Source: Xanthobacteraceae bacterium
GTDB taxonomy: Bacteria > Pseudomonadota > Alphaproteobacteria > Rhizobiales > Xanthobacteraceae
Direction of reading: 5' to 3'
Length of the DNA stretch: 64,000 nucleotides
NCBI GenBank assembly: GCA_031291445.1
Contig: JARLJA010000076.1
Span: forward strand, 1-64,000
Shown here: positions 9,863 to 20,616 of the stretch, piece after piece
Layout: each line of letters begins with the position of its first letter
Numbering within the stretch: the stretch's first letter is position 1
Translations under genes and position numbers: made by a program
The notes under the pieces: generated by a model
What the model was told of the DNA's origin: nothing
The model's input: only the letters and a program-made list of their open reading frames with translations
Databases searched by the model: none

Positions 9863-11179
9863 TGGCCCTGCCGTGCCCAATCGCTCCCGCATCACCACGC
9901 CGCCGGCGATGCCGACCGCGAGCACGTAGACCCAGCCCTGGTAGAAATCGAACAGATGCGAGTTGAAGAGCGAGCCGAGAATGTTCTGCGTCACGGCGAC
10001 GAGGCCGATGAAACCGGCGAAGCCCGCCATCCAGCGGAACAGCACGAGGTGCGATGCCCACATCGCCCACAGCAGCGCGACGCCGACGAGGCCCCATTGC
10101 AGTGCCGTCGCCAGCGTCTGGTTGTGCGGGTTGTAAGTCACTAGCGCTTCGAGATCGGTCTTGCCGGCGGCGTCGCGCTGGAACAGCTCGCGGATCGCGC
10201 CGGTGCCGTGGCCGATCAGCGGCGCGGCGCGGATGAAGGCGAGCGACTTCTGCCAGTATTCCAGCCGCATCGCCGCCGAGGCTGGGCCCTCGGCGCCGAT
10301 CGGAGCGCCGTACCGGGCGGTTTCGCTGGAGATCCGCGCCGCCTTGTGCTGCAGGTTGGGCGAGGCGGCGAATGCCGCGGCGGCGGCGACCGCCAGCGCC
10401 GCGACGGCGAGCGCGAGGCGCCGGCCGCTGAGGCTGCGGATCAGCAGCAGCAGCGCCATCACCGGCAGGTAGACGAACGCGGTGCGGGCCAGGTTGACGA
10501 AGGCGAGGTTGAGCACGAAGGCCGCCGCCAGCGCGCCGAACAGCGCGGCGCGACGGCTGAGGCCGGCGCGCGCGCCGTCGATCGCCAGCGCCGCCAACGC
10601 CACCGCGCAGAGCGCGAAGCCGTGGCTCTGGTCGATGTAGTTCTTCACCGCCACGCCCGGCTGGTCGGGCTTGTCGACCAGCGCGGCCTGCGGCAGCGCG
10701 TAGACGCCGTAGGAGAACGCGAGCAGGGCGACGTTGGAGGCAACGAAGGCCGCCAGAACCCAGCCGGCGCGGGGCGATTCCCGGTAGTGGATGACCAGCA
10801 GCGGGATCATCGTCAGCTTGTAGACCTGGCCGATGGCGCGCAGCTTGTCGTGGCCGGAAACGCCGTGGGCCCACAGCGTGCCGGCCAGCGCCAGCAGGAA
10901 GATCGCGAGCGTCAGCCCGCAGGCCGGCCGCGCGAGGGTCGAGGGCCACTGCGCGTAACGCGTGGTCAGCAGCAGCAGGGCGAAGGCGGCGATCAGCGCG
11001 CCGAGCGCGCCCGCGGTGGTCCAGGGCAGCGCCGCGGCCGCCACCACCAGCGCGACGTCCACGGCGCGCAGCCGGGCGTTGCGTGCCTGTGCGGCTTGCG
11101 GGCCGGAGAACGTCGTCAGCGCCAGCCGGGTCTCGGCCGCGAGCCAGGCCAGCGCGGCCGCGATCGGCTCCCTCGACAT
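9818..11179 (-). CDS. O-antigen ligase/polymerase (WaaL/Wzy) family membrane protein
   Basis: 453 aa polytopic; GHGTGAIRELFQ and HNQTLATALQWGLVGVALL are typical of Wzy_C. Confidence 0.85.
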   Translation of the reverse strand: MSREPIAAALAWLAAETRLALTTFSGPQAAQARNARLRAVDVALVVAAAALPWTTAGALGALIAAFALLLLTTRYAQWPSTLARPACGLTLAIFLLALAGTLWAHGVSGHDKLRAIGQVYKLTMIPLLVIHYRESPRAGWVLAAFVASNVALLAFSYGVYALPQAALVDKPDQPGVAVKNYIDQSHGFALCAVALAALAIDGARAGLSRRAALFGALAAAFVLNLAFVNLARTAFVYLPVMALLLLIRSLSGRRLALAVAALAVAAAAAFAASPNLQHKAARISSETARYGAPIGAEGPASAAMRLEYWQKSLAFIRAAPLIGHGTGAIRELFQRDAAGKTDLEALVTYNPHNQTLATALQWGLVGVALLWAMWASHLVLFRWMAGFAGFIGLVAVTQNILGSLFNSHLFDFYQGWVYVLAVGIAGGVVMRERLGTAGPRRNPYPSMSIGDRS

Positions 11180-11180
11180 G

Positions 11181-11897
11181 TCAGCGCAGACCCGGATTCG
11201 GCCGCGGCGAGGTGATGCTCGCCAGCAGCACCGAGAGAATGCCGGTGAGGAAGATGCCGTCGAAGGTGCCGGCGCCGCCGATCGAGGCGACCGGCGCGCC
11301 GAGCCCGCCGATCTTGTCGAGGTTGAGCAGGTCGGCGCCGATCAGGGTGCCGAGCGATCCGGCGATGTAGGCGATCTGCGGCGCGGTGGCGCGCGACAGC
11401 AGCATCGCCGTGATCGCGGTGATCAGCGCCGGCGCGAACACCGGCACGGCGATGCCGAGCCCCGGCACCGGATTGGCGAGCGCGTGGATGATGGCGGCGA
11501 CGATCGCGGTGGCGATGGCGGCGCGCAGCCAGACGCCATAGCGGATCAGGAGATAGGCCGACATCAGCACCGGGATCACCGCGCCGCCGACATTGACGGC
11601 GATCACCGTGCCCGGCCAGTCCACGACGTGCGGGATCACGTAGTCCATGCCGAAGATATGGACGATCTGGCCGGTGACGTGCTGGCCCGGCACCATCGCC
11701 ACCGGGATGTTGAAGTAGCTGCCGACCAGCGATCCGATCAGCAGCAGGAACGCGCCCTGCGACGACAGCCCGAGCCGCATGAAGGCGTAGCGCAGCACGT
11801 TGAGCTGGATCAGGATCATGAGCCCGGCGACCACGATGAACAGGATCGCGAACACCACCGGCGTGAGCGGGAGATAGTGGGTCTGGCTCATGGGCAT
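11181..11897 (-). CDS. DUF1614-like polytopic membrane protein
   Basis: MPMSQTHYLPLTPVVFAILF...; PQIAYIAGSLGTLIGADLLNLDKI...GGAGTFDGIFLTGILSVLLA; many TM segments. Confidence 0.7.
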   Translation of the reverse strand: MPMSQTHYLPLTPVVFAILFIVVAGLMILIQLNVLRYAFMRLGLSSQGAFLLLIGSLVGSYFNIPVAMVPGQHVTGQIVHIFGMDYVIPHVVDWPGTVIAVNVGGAVIPVLMSAYLLIRYGVWLRAAIATAIVAAIIHALANPVPGLGIAVPVFAPALITAITAMLLSRATAPQIAYIAGSLGTLIGADLLNLDKIGGLGAPVASIGGAGTFDGIFLTGILSVLLASITSPRPNPGLR

Positions 11898-12035
11898 GGC
11901 ATGCGGACCTTCGGACGACGGTGGAAGCGGGTTGAACCATAGCGGAAGCGGGCGGGCAAATGGACGCCGGCGGGACCGCGCGCGCCCGGGTATGTCACCG
12001 CCTGTTGCCGCCCGGCCACAGGAAAGCGACCTACC

Positions 12036-12162
12036 CGTCATGCCCGCGCCTGTCGCGGGCATCCACGTCTTCACTGCTTCGCAACAAGCAAGTCGTGGAT
12101 GGCCGGGAGACCTCAGTCCTGGCGATCCGCCGAAGACGGATCGCGCTGCCCGGCCATGACGA
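12036..12162. repeat. REP-like element (family A) with extra sequence in the second arm
   Basis: cgtcatgcccgcgcctgtcgcgggcatccacg ... cgtggatggccggga[gacctcagtcctggcgatccgccgaagacggatcgcgct]gcccggccatgacg. Confidence 0.7.
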
Positions 12163-12200
12163 CCAAAACCGTCGTGTGTCCGCCCCCATCGATCATCCCG

Positions 12201-12830
12201 TCACGCCCGCAGCAGGCGTTCGGCTTCGGCGAGATCCTCGGCGGTGTTGATGTTGAAGAACGGATCGAGCGGCGTGTCGGGCCAGCCCACCACCGCCTCG
12301 CGGTGGCGCGCGGCGAAACGCTGCACGGCGTGGCAGTGCTCGTCGATCAGGGCATGGCGCAGGTCGTGGCGGAGCTCGACGCTCCACAGCGCGATGGTCG
12401 GATGAAGCTGGCCGCCGGAGGCCGCGATGGCGAGGTCGGCCCCCTGATGGGCGCGGGCGTGCGACAGCCGCGCCACCAGGTCGCTCGGCAGGAACGGACA
12501 GTCGCCGGCGACGCTCAGCATCTCGCGGGCGTCGGGCCGTTCGCGGGCGACGTGGTCGAGGCCGGCGAGAATGCCGGCGAGCGGCCCGGCGAAGCCCTCG
12601 ACGGCGTCGGCGATCACCGGCAGGCCGTAGATCGAGAATCGCGCCGGATCGCCGTGGCTGTTGAGGATCAGGCCGTCGCATTGCGGGGCGAGCCGGGCGA
12701 TGATGTGGTCGAGCAGCGGCCGGCCGGCGAGGGTGCGCATCGGCTTGTCTCCGCCGCCCATGCGCTGTGCCCGCCCGCCGGCGAGAATGAGGCCGGGGAT
12801 TCCGCTGCTGTCGCCCATGCGGCCTGACAT
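12201..12830 (-). CDS. mobA: Molybdenum cofactor guanylyltransferase
   Basis: [59 protein letters not shown]. Confidence 0.95.
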   Translation of the reverse strand: MSGRMGDSSGIPGLILAGGRAQRMGGGDKPMRTLAGRPLLDHIIARLAPQCDGLILNSHGDPARFSIYGLPVIADAVEGFAGPLAGILAGLDHVARERPDAREMLSVAGDCPFLPSDLVARLSHARAHQGADLAIAASGGQLHPTIALWSVELRHDLRHALIDEHCHAVQRFAARHREAVVGWPDTPLDPFFNINTAEDLAEAERLLRA

Positions 12831-13165
12831 AGCGGGGCCGGGCGGATTTGCAATGGCGCCGGCGCCGGTGCTGGCGGTCGCCGCGGCGGTCGCGCATGTC
12901 GCGCTGCCGCGTGACGCCGTGCCGTGGGGAACCGGAGCACGGAGGGTTCAAGGCCGAGTCGAATTGCCCGCCTTGGGCGGATGTGACAGTCTCGCCCGGT
13001 GCCGCCCCGCTCCCGACCTGCCGCGCCCGCGCTGCATCCGCCGCAAGCGCTTTGCCTCGAATTTGCGCTTCCCAGAAACATGAAAAGTCATCATTTTAAT
13101 CTTAAACGAATTGGCGGGTTGGGCTATGCTGGCCCGGACGGGATCGCCAACGCAGAGGGTCGTGC

Positions 13166-14013
<848 letters not shown>

Positions 14014-14017
<4 letters not shown>

Positions 14018-14829
14018 GCGCGGTCGCCGGCGACGGCACGGCAACGGCCCGCATCGGCATCAGCATCGCTCCGTTCGCGCCGCTGCTCGCCTGCCTCGGC
14101 CTGCTGGCGGCGTGGCAGATCGGCGCTCTGCTGCTGGGCACCGACAGCATCCCCACCGCGCTCGACGCGCTGCGCGCCGTGCCCGACATCCTCGGCGACC
14201 GCAGCGGGCTCGCCAACATCCTCGATTCGATCCGCCGCATGGCGATCGGGCTCGCCAGCGCGGTGGTGGTGTCGATCCCGCTCGGGCTCGCCATGGGCCG
14301 GGTGCCGGCGGTGGCGTCGTTCTTCAACCCGATCCTGATGGTGACCTATCCGGTGCCGAAGGCGGCCCTGATGCCGGTCATCATGCTGTGGCTCGGCGTC
14401 GGCGATCTCTCCAAGACGCTGGTGATCTTCCTCGCGGTGACGCTGCCGATCATCTACCACTCCTTCGAGGGCGCCAAGGCGGTCGAGGAGAAGATGATCT
14501 GGTCGGGCGCCGCCATGGGGATGTCGCGGCTGCAGATCATGGCCCGCATCGTGCTGCCGGCGGCGCTGCCGGAGATCCTCGCCGGCTGCCGCACCGGCCT
14601 GGTGCTGGCGCTGATCACCATGGTGACCAGCGAGATGATCGCGCGCAAGTCCGGCGCCGGCAACATCCTGTTCAACGCCCTCGACATGGGCCAGTACGAC
14701 ACCGTGTTCGCCATGATCATCATCATCGGCGCGCTCGGCATCATCTTCGACGCCGCCTTCGACCGGTTGCGCCGCGCGCTGGTGGCATGGTCGGACACCC
14801 GCCAGGACATCCCGTTGAGCTTCTCATGA
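14014..14829 (+). CDS. ABC transporter permease
   Basis: ATGA overlap with upstream gene; BPD-transporter permease EAA-type loop ([29 protein letters not shown]). Confidence 0.93.
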
Positions 14830-15590
14830 GAGCGACCCTGTCCCGCGATATCGTGCTCGGCGCCATCCCGCTCATCCTGATCGCCGCGGTGTGGCAGGCC
14901 ATCGTGTCGTTCGGCTACGCGCCGGCGGCGCTGCTGCCGCCGCCGGGCGCCGTCTTCGTCCGCCTCGTCCACCAGCTCGGCGGCACCGATTTCCTGGCCC
15001 AGGGCGGCGCCACGCTGCTGCGGCTGTTCGTCGGCTTCACCATCGCCGCGGTGCTCGGCATCGGCATCGGGCTGATGGCGGCGGTGCACCGCGGCGTCGA
15101 CGCCGTGGTCCGGCCGCTGGTGCGGGTGCTGGCGCCGGTGCCCAAGGTCGCGCTCTATCCGGCGCTGCTGCTGCTGCTCGGCTTCGACCACGCCTCCAAG
15201 ATCGCGCTGGTGGTGGCGGACGCGCTGTTTCCGATCCTGCTGTCGACCTATTACGGCGCCACCACCATCGAGCAGAAGCTGGTGTGGTCGGCGCTGGCGG
15301 CCGGCACGCCGCCGCACCAGGTGCTCTACAAGGTGGTGCTGCCGGCGGCGATGCCCTCGATCCTGACCGGCTGCCGCATCGCGCTGGTGATCTCGTGCAT
15401 CGTGGTGTTTCTCGCCGAGATGATCTCCTCGACCGACGGGCTCGGCTACCTGCTGGTGCGCGCGGCGCGCAGCTTCCAGACCGTCGACATGTTCGTGCCG
15501 CTGATCTCGATCTCGCTGCTCGGGCTGATCCTCAACGCCCTGTTGTACGGCGCCCGCAAGGTGCTGCTGCGCGGCTTTCCGGAGGTGTGA
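14826..15590 (+). CDS. ABC transporter permease
   Basis: ATGA overlap; AAGTPPHQVLYKVVLPAAMPSILTGCRIAL. Confidence 0.93.
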   Translation: MRATLSRDIVLGAIPLILIAAVWQAIVSFGYAPAALLPPPGAVFVRLVHQLGGTDFLAQGGATLLRLFVGFTIAAVLGIGIGLMAAVHRGVDAVVRPLVRVLAPVPKVALYPALLLLLGFDHASKIALVVADALFPILLSTYYGATTIEQKLVWSALAAGTPPHQVLYKVVLPAAMPSILTGCRIALVISCIVVFLAEMISSTDGLGYLLVRAARSFQTVDMFVPLISISLLGLILNALLYGARKVLLRGFPEV

Positions 15591-15645
15591 TGGGGCGTGC
15601 GGCGAACGGCATTCATGTGTCTCGTCGCGCCAGTCCGATATTCGG

Positions 15646-15737
15646 CGTCATGCCCGCGCTTGTCGCGGGCATCCACGTCTTTACGACGTCGCCGCGAAGC
15701 AAGACGTGGATGGCCGGGACGAGCCCGGCCATGACGA
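15646..15737. repeat. REP-like twin-hairpin element (family A)
   Basis: cgtcatgcccgcgcttgtcgcgggcatccacg ... cgtggatggccgggacgagcccggccatgacga. Confidence 0.8.
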
Positions 15738-15833
15738 CAACGAGGGCTTCGTGCGACGCGCATTGCCCGTTGCCCGGACATTTGAAGCATGGAACACTTT
15801 GACCGCCACCCCGATGCTGCGAGGAGCCTCCGA

Positions 15834-16817
15834 ATGCGCCCGACGATGAAACGCCTCATGCTGATCGCTGCCACGGCCGGTGCCGTGCTGTCGGCGGGGT
15901 CAGCCTTCGCGATCGACACCATCCGGGTCGGCTTCACCATTCCGGCGGAGGAATCCAAGTACTGGATGATGAAGCGCCCCGAGCGCTTCCCCGACATCGG
16001 CAAGACCTACAATATCGAGTGGACCCAATTCCAGGGCACCTCGCCGATGACCCAGGCGCTGGCCGCCGGCGCGGTCGACTGCGCGACCCAGGGCGTGCTG
16101 TCGCTCGCCAACGGCGCCGTCAACGGCGGCCTCAAGGCCTACATCGTCGCCCAGCACGTCTACGAGAAGCCGGGCGGTTTCTCGGTCTACTGGGCGGTCA
16201 AGGACGATTCGCCGATCAAGACGGTGGCCGACCTGAAGGGCAAGACGGTCGGCATCTCGGTGCTCGGCGGCGGTACCTACGGGCCGTTCGCCATGATCCT
16301 GCGGAAGGCCGGCGTCGATCCGGAGAAGGACATCAAGCTGGTGGAGACCGGATTTGCGGTGTCGGAGGACGCGCTGCGCCAGGGCCGGGTCGACGCAGTC
16401 AACATGAACCAGCCGTTCGCCGCCCGCGCCGAGGCCAAGGGCGGCATCCACAAGCTGTTCTCGCTGTCGGAGGCGATGCCCAACATCGTCCACATCCTCG
16501 AGGCCTGCCGCGCCGACTTCGTCGACAAGAACCCGGCGCTGGCGAAGGCCTATGTCCGCGACATCACCCACGGCATGGAGATGGCGCTGGCCGATCGCGC
16601 CGAGACGCTGAAGGTCGTCAACGAGGTGCTCAAGGCGCCGATCCCGGTGCTCGATACCTATCTCCTGAAAGACAACGATTTCGGCCGCGACCCCAAGGCG
16701 GCGCCGAATTTCGACGCCATCCAGCTCATGCTCGACATCTACGCCGAGACCGGCATGCTGCCGAAGCTCAGCGTCCGGCAGTTCTACAATCCGAACGTGG
16801 TCGCGCCGATCGAGTAG
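15834..16817 (+). CDS. ABC transporter substrate-binding protein (NitT/TauT/SsuA-like)
   Basis: Signal peptide MKRLMLIAATAGAVLSAGSAFA; SBP body; follows the transporter genes. Confidence 0.9.
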   Translation: MRPTMKRLMLIAATAGAVLSAGSAFAIDTIRVGFTIPAEESKYWMMKRPERFPDIGKTYNIEWTQFQGTSPMTQALAAGAVDCATQGVLSLANGAVNGGLKAYIVAQHVYEKPGGFSVYWAVKDDSPIKTVADLKGKTVGISVLGGGTYGPFAMILRKAGVDPEKDIKLVETGFAVSEDALRQGRVDAVNMNQPFAARAEAKGGIHKLFSLSEAMPNIVHILEACRADFVDKNPALAKAYVRDITHGMEMALADRAETLKVVNEVLKAPIPVLDTYLLKDNDFGRDPKAAPNFDAIQLMLDIYAETGMLPKLSVRQFYNPNVVAPIE

Positions 16818-16855
16818 GAGCGAACCATCGAAGCGCCAGCCGAGGGGAAACAGCG

Positions 16856-17029
16856 TCATTCCGGGGCGCGCCGCGAAGCCGCGCGAGCCCGGAAACCATA
16901 CTCCCGGTGCGGCTTGAAGCCTTCGGACCGAAAACAGGCGTGCAGATCAATGACGCCGCAGACCACTGCAGACACTGGGGGTATGGATTCCGGGTTCGGC
17001 GCGCCTTCGCGCGCCGCCCCGGAATGACG
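16856..17029. repeat. Family B dispersed repeat
   Basis: cattccggggcgcgccgcgaagccgcgcgagcccgga ... attccgggttcggcgcgccttcgcgcgccgccccggaatgacg. Confidence 0.7.
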
Positions 17030-17041
17030 TGGGTGTGATCA

Positions 17042-18589
17042 TCACGCCGCCTTCGGCAGCTTGCGGCCCAGCGCGGCGCGGGCGGCCCAGCCGCCGCCGA
17101 GCATGGCGCCGGTGAATCCGCCGCCGCCGGTGAAGGCGGAAGCGAGGTAGAGCCCGTCGATCGCGGTGCGCGCCAGCGGCCGGAAGCCACGGGACTGCGG
17201 CGCGAAGCCGTAGGTCGCTCCGCCGGGCGTGTTGAGATAGTGCTGCATGGTCTCCGCCGTCGACAGCTCGCGCTGGGTGACGGCGCCGGCGATCCCTGGA
17301 AACCGGTGGTCGAGATCGGCGACGACGAGGTCCATCCAGCGCTCCTTGCGGGCGCGGCGCGCGTCGTCGGACAGTCCGGCCCAGTTCTCGATGCGGTCGG
17401 GGCCGGCCAGCGAGGCGAGATACGGCCCCTCGCGGTTGAGGCCGGAATCGACCTGGTCGTAGGCCACGAGGCTGTAGGGCGTCAGCCGCGACGGCTGATC
17501 CTCGCCGAGCAGGCCGGTGGCCTCCTTCATCCGCGCCAGGGCGTCGAGCCAGTCCGGCAGCACCGAGGTCGAGTAGTTCGTGACGCCGAACGAGCGCGAC
17601 GGCCGGTCGAGCCCGATCGCCATGCTCCACAGCGACATCGATGGCCGGCGCGCCTGATAGGGCGCGAGGAAATCCTGGCGCTTGCCCTGCGGCAGCATCG
17701 CCGCGAGCACGGCGGGCGCGGCGTTGCCGAAGATCACCGCGGCGTATTCCTCGCGGACGTCGTTGCCCTCCAGCGTGGCATGGCGCACGCCGCGCGGGCG
17801 GTCGCCGTCGAGCAGGATGGCGTCGACCACCCGCCCGGACTCGGCCTCGCCGCCGGCCTCGTGCACGATGGCGAGCAGCCGGTCGGCCAGCACCTTCGAG
17901 CCGCCGCGGATGTAGTGGCCGCCGCCGGCGAGGAAGGAGGCCTGCGGGATCGCGTAGGCGACGAACGGCATGGTGTCGGGATCGTCGGTGTAGTAGCCGA
18001 GGTTCGAGGCCAGCGCGAGCTTGACCGCCTCGTCGGCGCCGAACAGTTCGGCGAGCACGCCGCTCACGGTGGCGTGGCGCTGGCGGATCAGCGGCCACAG
18101 CCGCGCCGGCAGGCGCGCGGCGTTGCGCAGCCACCAGCTGCGGTCGTCCTGGTGCTGGGCGAGGGCGCTGACCGCATCGCGCAGTTCACGCAGGCGGCGG
18201 AAATAGTCTTCGAGCGCCTTGGCGTGGCGCGGAAAGCGCCGGCTGGTGGCATCGAGCGCGGCGTCGTAGCCGTGCGGCAGCACGAAAGGCTCGCCGATCA
18301 GCGGGCTGCGGACCTCGTGGAGGGCGCCGATCTCGACGAACGGGATGTCGCGGTCGAGCCCCAGCGCCTGCAGGATCGGCGCCTTGGCGTCGCCGGCGTC
18401 GAGGCCGTCGATCTCGTGCAACGAGGCCTCGATCGACAGCGCGCCGTGGCGATAGACCGTGGCGGCGCCGCCGAACGCGGCGTTGCGTTCGAGCACAAGG
18501 ACCCGCTTGCCGGCGCGGGCGTAGAGCGCGGCCGCGGTGAGGCCGCCGAGCCCCGACCCGATCACGATGGCATCGAACTGGTGTGACAT
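17042..18589 (-). CDS. FAD-dependent phytoene desaturase-like (COG1233-type) oxidoreductase
   Basis: MSHQFDAIVIGSGLGGLTAAALYARAGKRVLVLERN (GxGxxG); C-terminal DGLYLASAFTGGGGFTGAMLGG. Confidence 0.85.
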   Translation of the reverse strand: MSHQFDAIVIGSGLGGLTAAALYARAGKRVLVLERNAAFGGAATVYRHGALSIEASLHEIDGLDAGDAKAPILQALGLDRDIPFVEIGALHEVRSPLIGEPFVLPHGYDAALDATSRRFPRHAKALEDYFRRLRELRDAVSALAQHQDDRSWWLRNAARLPARLWPLIRQRHATVSGVLAELFGADEAVKLALASNLGYYTDDPDTMPFVAYAIPQASFLAGGGHYIRGGSKVLADRLLAIVHEAGGEAESGRVVDAILLDGDRPRGVRHATLEGNDVREEYAAVIFGNAAPAVLAAMLPQGKRQDFLAPYQARRPSMSLWSMAIGLDRPSRSFGVTNYSTSVLPDWLDALARMKEATGLLGEDQPSRLTPYSLVAYDQVDSGLNREGPYLASLAGPDRIENWAGLSDDARRARKERWMDLVVADLDHRFPGIAGAVTQRELSTAETMQHYLNTPGGATYGFAPQSRGFRPLARTAIDGLYLASAFTGGGGFTGAMLGGGWAARAALGRKLPKAA

Positions 18590-18762
18590 GGCTGTCTCCG
18601 CGAGGGTGCGAGCGCGCTCGACTGCGTGAGGTAACGCATCATGGATCGGGGCGGCGAGGTGGCGTTGACCTGGGTCAAGGGAGCGGGGGCTTGATCGGCG
18701 TCGAGTGGGGGGCCGTCCACTCGCGGGCGAGCGATTGATCCGCTGAGCTTCCGCAATCTCCT

Positions 18763-18855
18763 CGTCATTGCCGGGCTTGTCCCGGCCATCCACGCTTTCT
18801 TGCTTTCAGCAGCAGCCGTGAAGAGTGGACCCGCGGGTCAAGCCCGCGGGTGACG
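18763..18855. repeat. REP-like twin-hairpin element (family A, mixed arms)
   Basis: cgtcattgccgggcttgtcccggccatccacg ... gtggacccgcgggtcaagcccgcgggtgacg. Confidence 0.75.
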
Positions 18856-18993
18856 CAGAAGATTTGGTGAGGTCGTGGTTATCCGCTTTGGGTTCAGTGA
18901 ATGTGCGCGCTAATTGACCTGCTGCGTTTCGATAACTTCTGGGTCATGGCCGGGCATGACGAATAAAATAGCGACTCATCGCCGCTCGCCCCC

Positions 18994-20601
18994 TCACACC
19001 GACGGCGCGTGGACGCTTCCCGCCCTGACCGCCGCGCGCCAGCGTTCGACCTCGGCGAGCTCGGCCTCGGGCCGCCTCACCACGATGTCCCGGCGCCCCG
19101 GATAGATGCCCCCGGTGTCGCCGTCGATCGCAATCCAGTCGCCCTCGGCCAGCGCGGTGTCGCCGAGCCGGGCGCAGGCCGCGGCTTCGTCGATCACGAG
19201 CCCGCCGCAGCCGACCACGCAGGGCTTGCCGAGCTGGCGGGCCACCAGCGCGGCATGGGCGGTGCGGGCGCCGGCCGCGCTGACGATGCCGGCGGCGGTG
19301 GCGAAGCCGGCGACGTCGGCGGTGGAGGTCTCGGGGCGCAGCAGGATGACCGGTTCGCCGGAGGCGGCGAGACGGGCGGCAGCCTCGGCGGTAAAGGCGG
19401 CGCGGCCGACGGCGACGCCGCCCGAGGCGCCGGTGCCCGACAGCACCGCGGCGCCGTCGCCGGCGAGACGGGTCTCGGTCAGCGCGTCGAGGTCGATGTC
19501 CTCGATCCGGCGCAGCGCCTCGGCCGGGGCGATCAGGCCCTCGCGGACGAAGTCGGCGGCGATCCGCAGCGCCGCGCGCGGCGTGCGCTTGGCGGCGCGG
19601 GTCTGCAGCACATAGAGCTTGCCGTCCTCGACGGTGAACTCGACATCCTGGACGTCGCCGAATTCGCGCTCCAGCAACCTCAGCACGGCGCCGAGCTCGC
19701 CCGAAAGCCGCGGCAGCGCGCGCGCGATCATGGCCGGGCCGTCCGGCGGCCGCCGGCCCGAGACCACGTCCTCGCCCTGGCCCTCGAGCACCATGTCGAT
19801 CATCGGCTCCGGCGCGCCGGTGGACGGATCACGCGAGAACGCGACGCCGGCGCCGGACGTCAGCCCGGCATTCCCGAACACCATCGCCTGCACCGTGACC
19901 GCGGTGCCGGCGAGGTGTTCCAGATTCTCCAGCCGCCGGTAGGTCTTCGCCCGTTCGCTCATCCACGAGCGGTAGACCGCGCGCGCCGCGGCTTCGAGGT
20001 GGCTCATGGCGTCCTCGGCGAAGCCGTCCTCATGCTCCTCGATCAGGAGCTGTTCGTGATGCGCCAGCTCCTCGATCGCGGCGCTGTCGAAGTCGCGATC
20101 GCTGGCTGCGGCCTCGGCCGTCTTCATGCCGGCGAGCAGTTGCGCGAACGGCCCGGGATCGATCCCGAGCACGGTTTCGGCGTAGCTCTCGAGAAAGCGC
20201 CGGCGGCAGTCCCAGGCGAGCCGCGGCCGGCCGGTGGCGCGGATCAGGCCGTGGACGGCGTCCGCGGTGCAGCCGACGTCGAGCACGGTGTCGAGCATGC
20301 CGGGCATCGAGCGCTCCGCGCCGGAGCGCACCGAAACCAGCAGCGGTTGGCGGCGGTCACCGAATGTCTTGCCGGTCGCATGTTCGAGATAGGCGATGCC
20401 GTCGCGCAGCCCGTCGTGGAGGTGCTGGGCGGCGCGGGCGTCGCCCCTGATGACGGCGGCGCACAGCTTGATGGGGAGCACGAAGCCCGGCGGCACCGGC
20501 AGGCCGATCGCGGCCATGCGGATCAGATTGGCCGCCTTGGCGCCGACGCTGGCGGCGGAATGGAGATGCCCCGATCCGTCGCCGATCCGAATGATCTGCA
20601 C
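18994..20601 (-). CDS. PEP synthase/PPDK-like protein: ATP-binding domain plus swivelling phospho-His domain, no PEP-binding TIM barrel
   Basis: GAKAANLIRMAAIGLPVPPGFVLPI; GVAFSRDPSTGAPEPMIDMVLEGQGEDVVSGRRPP; GIVSAAGARTAHAALVARQLGKPCVVGCGGLVID; ends after the swivel domain. Confidence 0.85.
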   Translation of the reverse strand: MQIIRIGDGSGHLHSAASVGAKAANLIRMAAIGLPVPPGFVLPIKLCAAVIRGDARAAQHLHDGLRDGIAYLEHATGKTFGDRRQPLLVSVRSGAERSMPGMLDTVLDVGCTADAVHGLIRATGRPRLAWDCRRRFLESYAETVLGIDPGPFAQLLAGMKTAEAAASDRDFDSAAIEELAHHEQLLIEEHEDGFAEDAMSHLEAAARAVYRSWMSERAKTYRRLENLEHLAGTAVTVQAMVFGNAGLTSGAGVAFSRDPSTGAPEPMIDMVLEGQGEDVVSGRRPPDGPAMIARALPRLSGELGAVLRLLEREFGDVQDVEFTVEDGKLYVLQTRAAKRTPRAALRIAADFVREGLIAPAEALRRIEDIDLDALTETRLAGDGAAVLSGTGASGGVAVGRAAFTAEAAARLAASGEPVILLRPETSTADVAGFATAAGIVSAAGARTAHAALVARQLGKPCVVGCGGLVIDEAAACARLGDTALAEGDWIAIDGDTGGIYPGRRDIVVRRPEAELAEVERWRAAVRAGSVHAPSV

Positions 20602-20616
20602 TGTCGGCTCCTTCGC

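Noticed and set aside
13085-13165. Possible riboswitch before the ABC transporter
   Set aside because: Short AT-rich leader without a recognisable conserved aptamer core.
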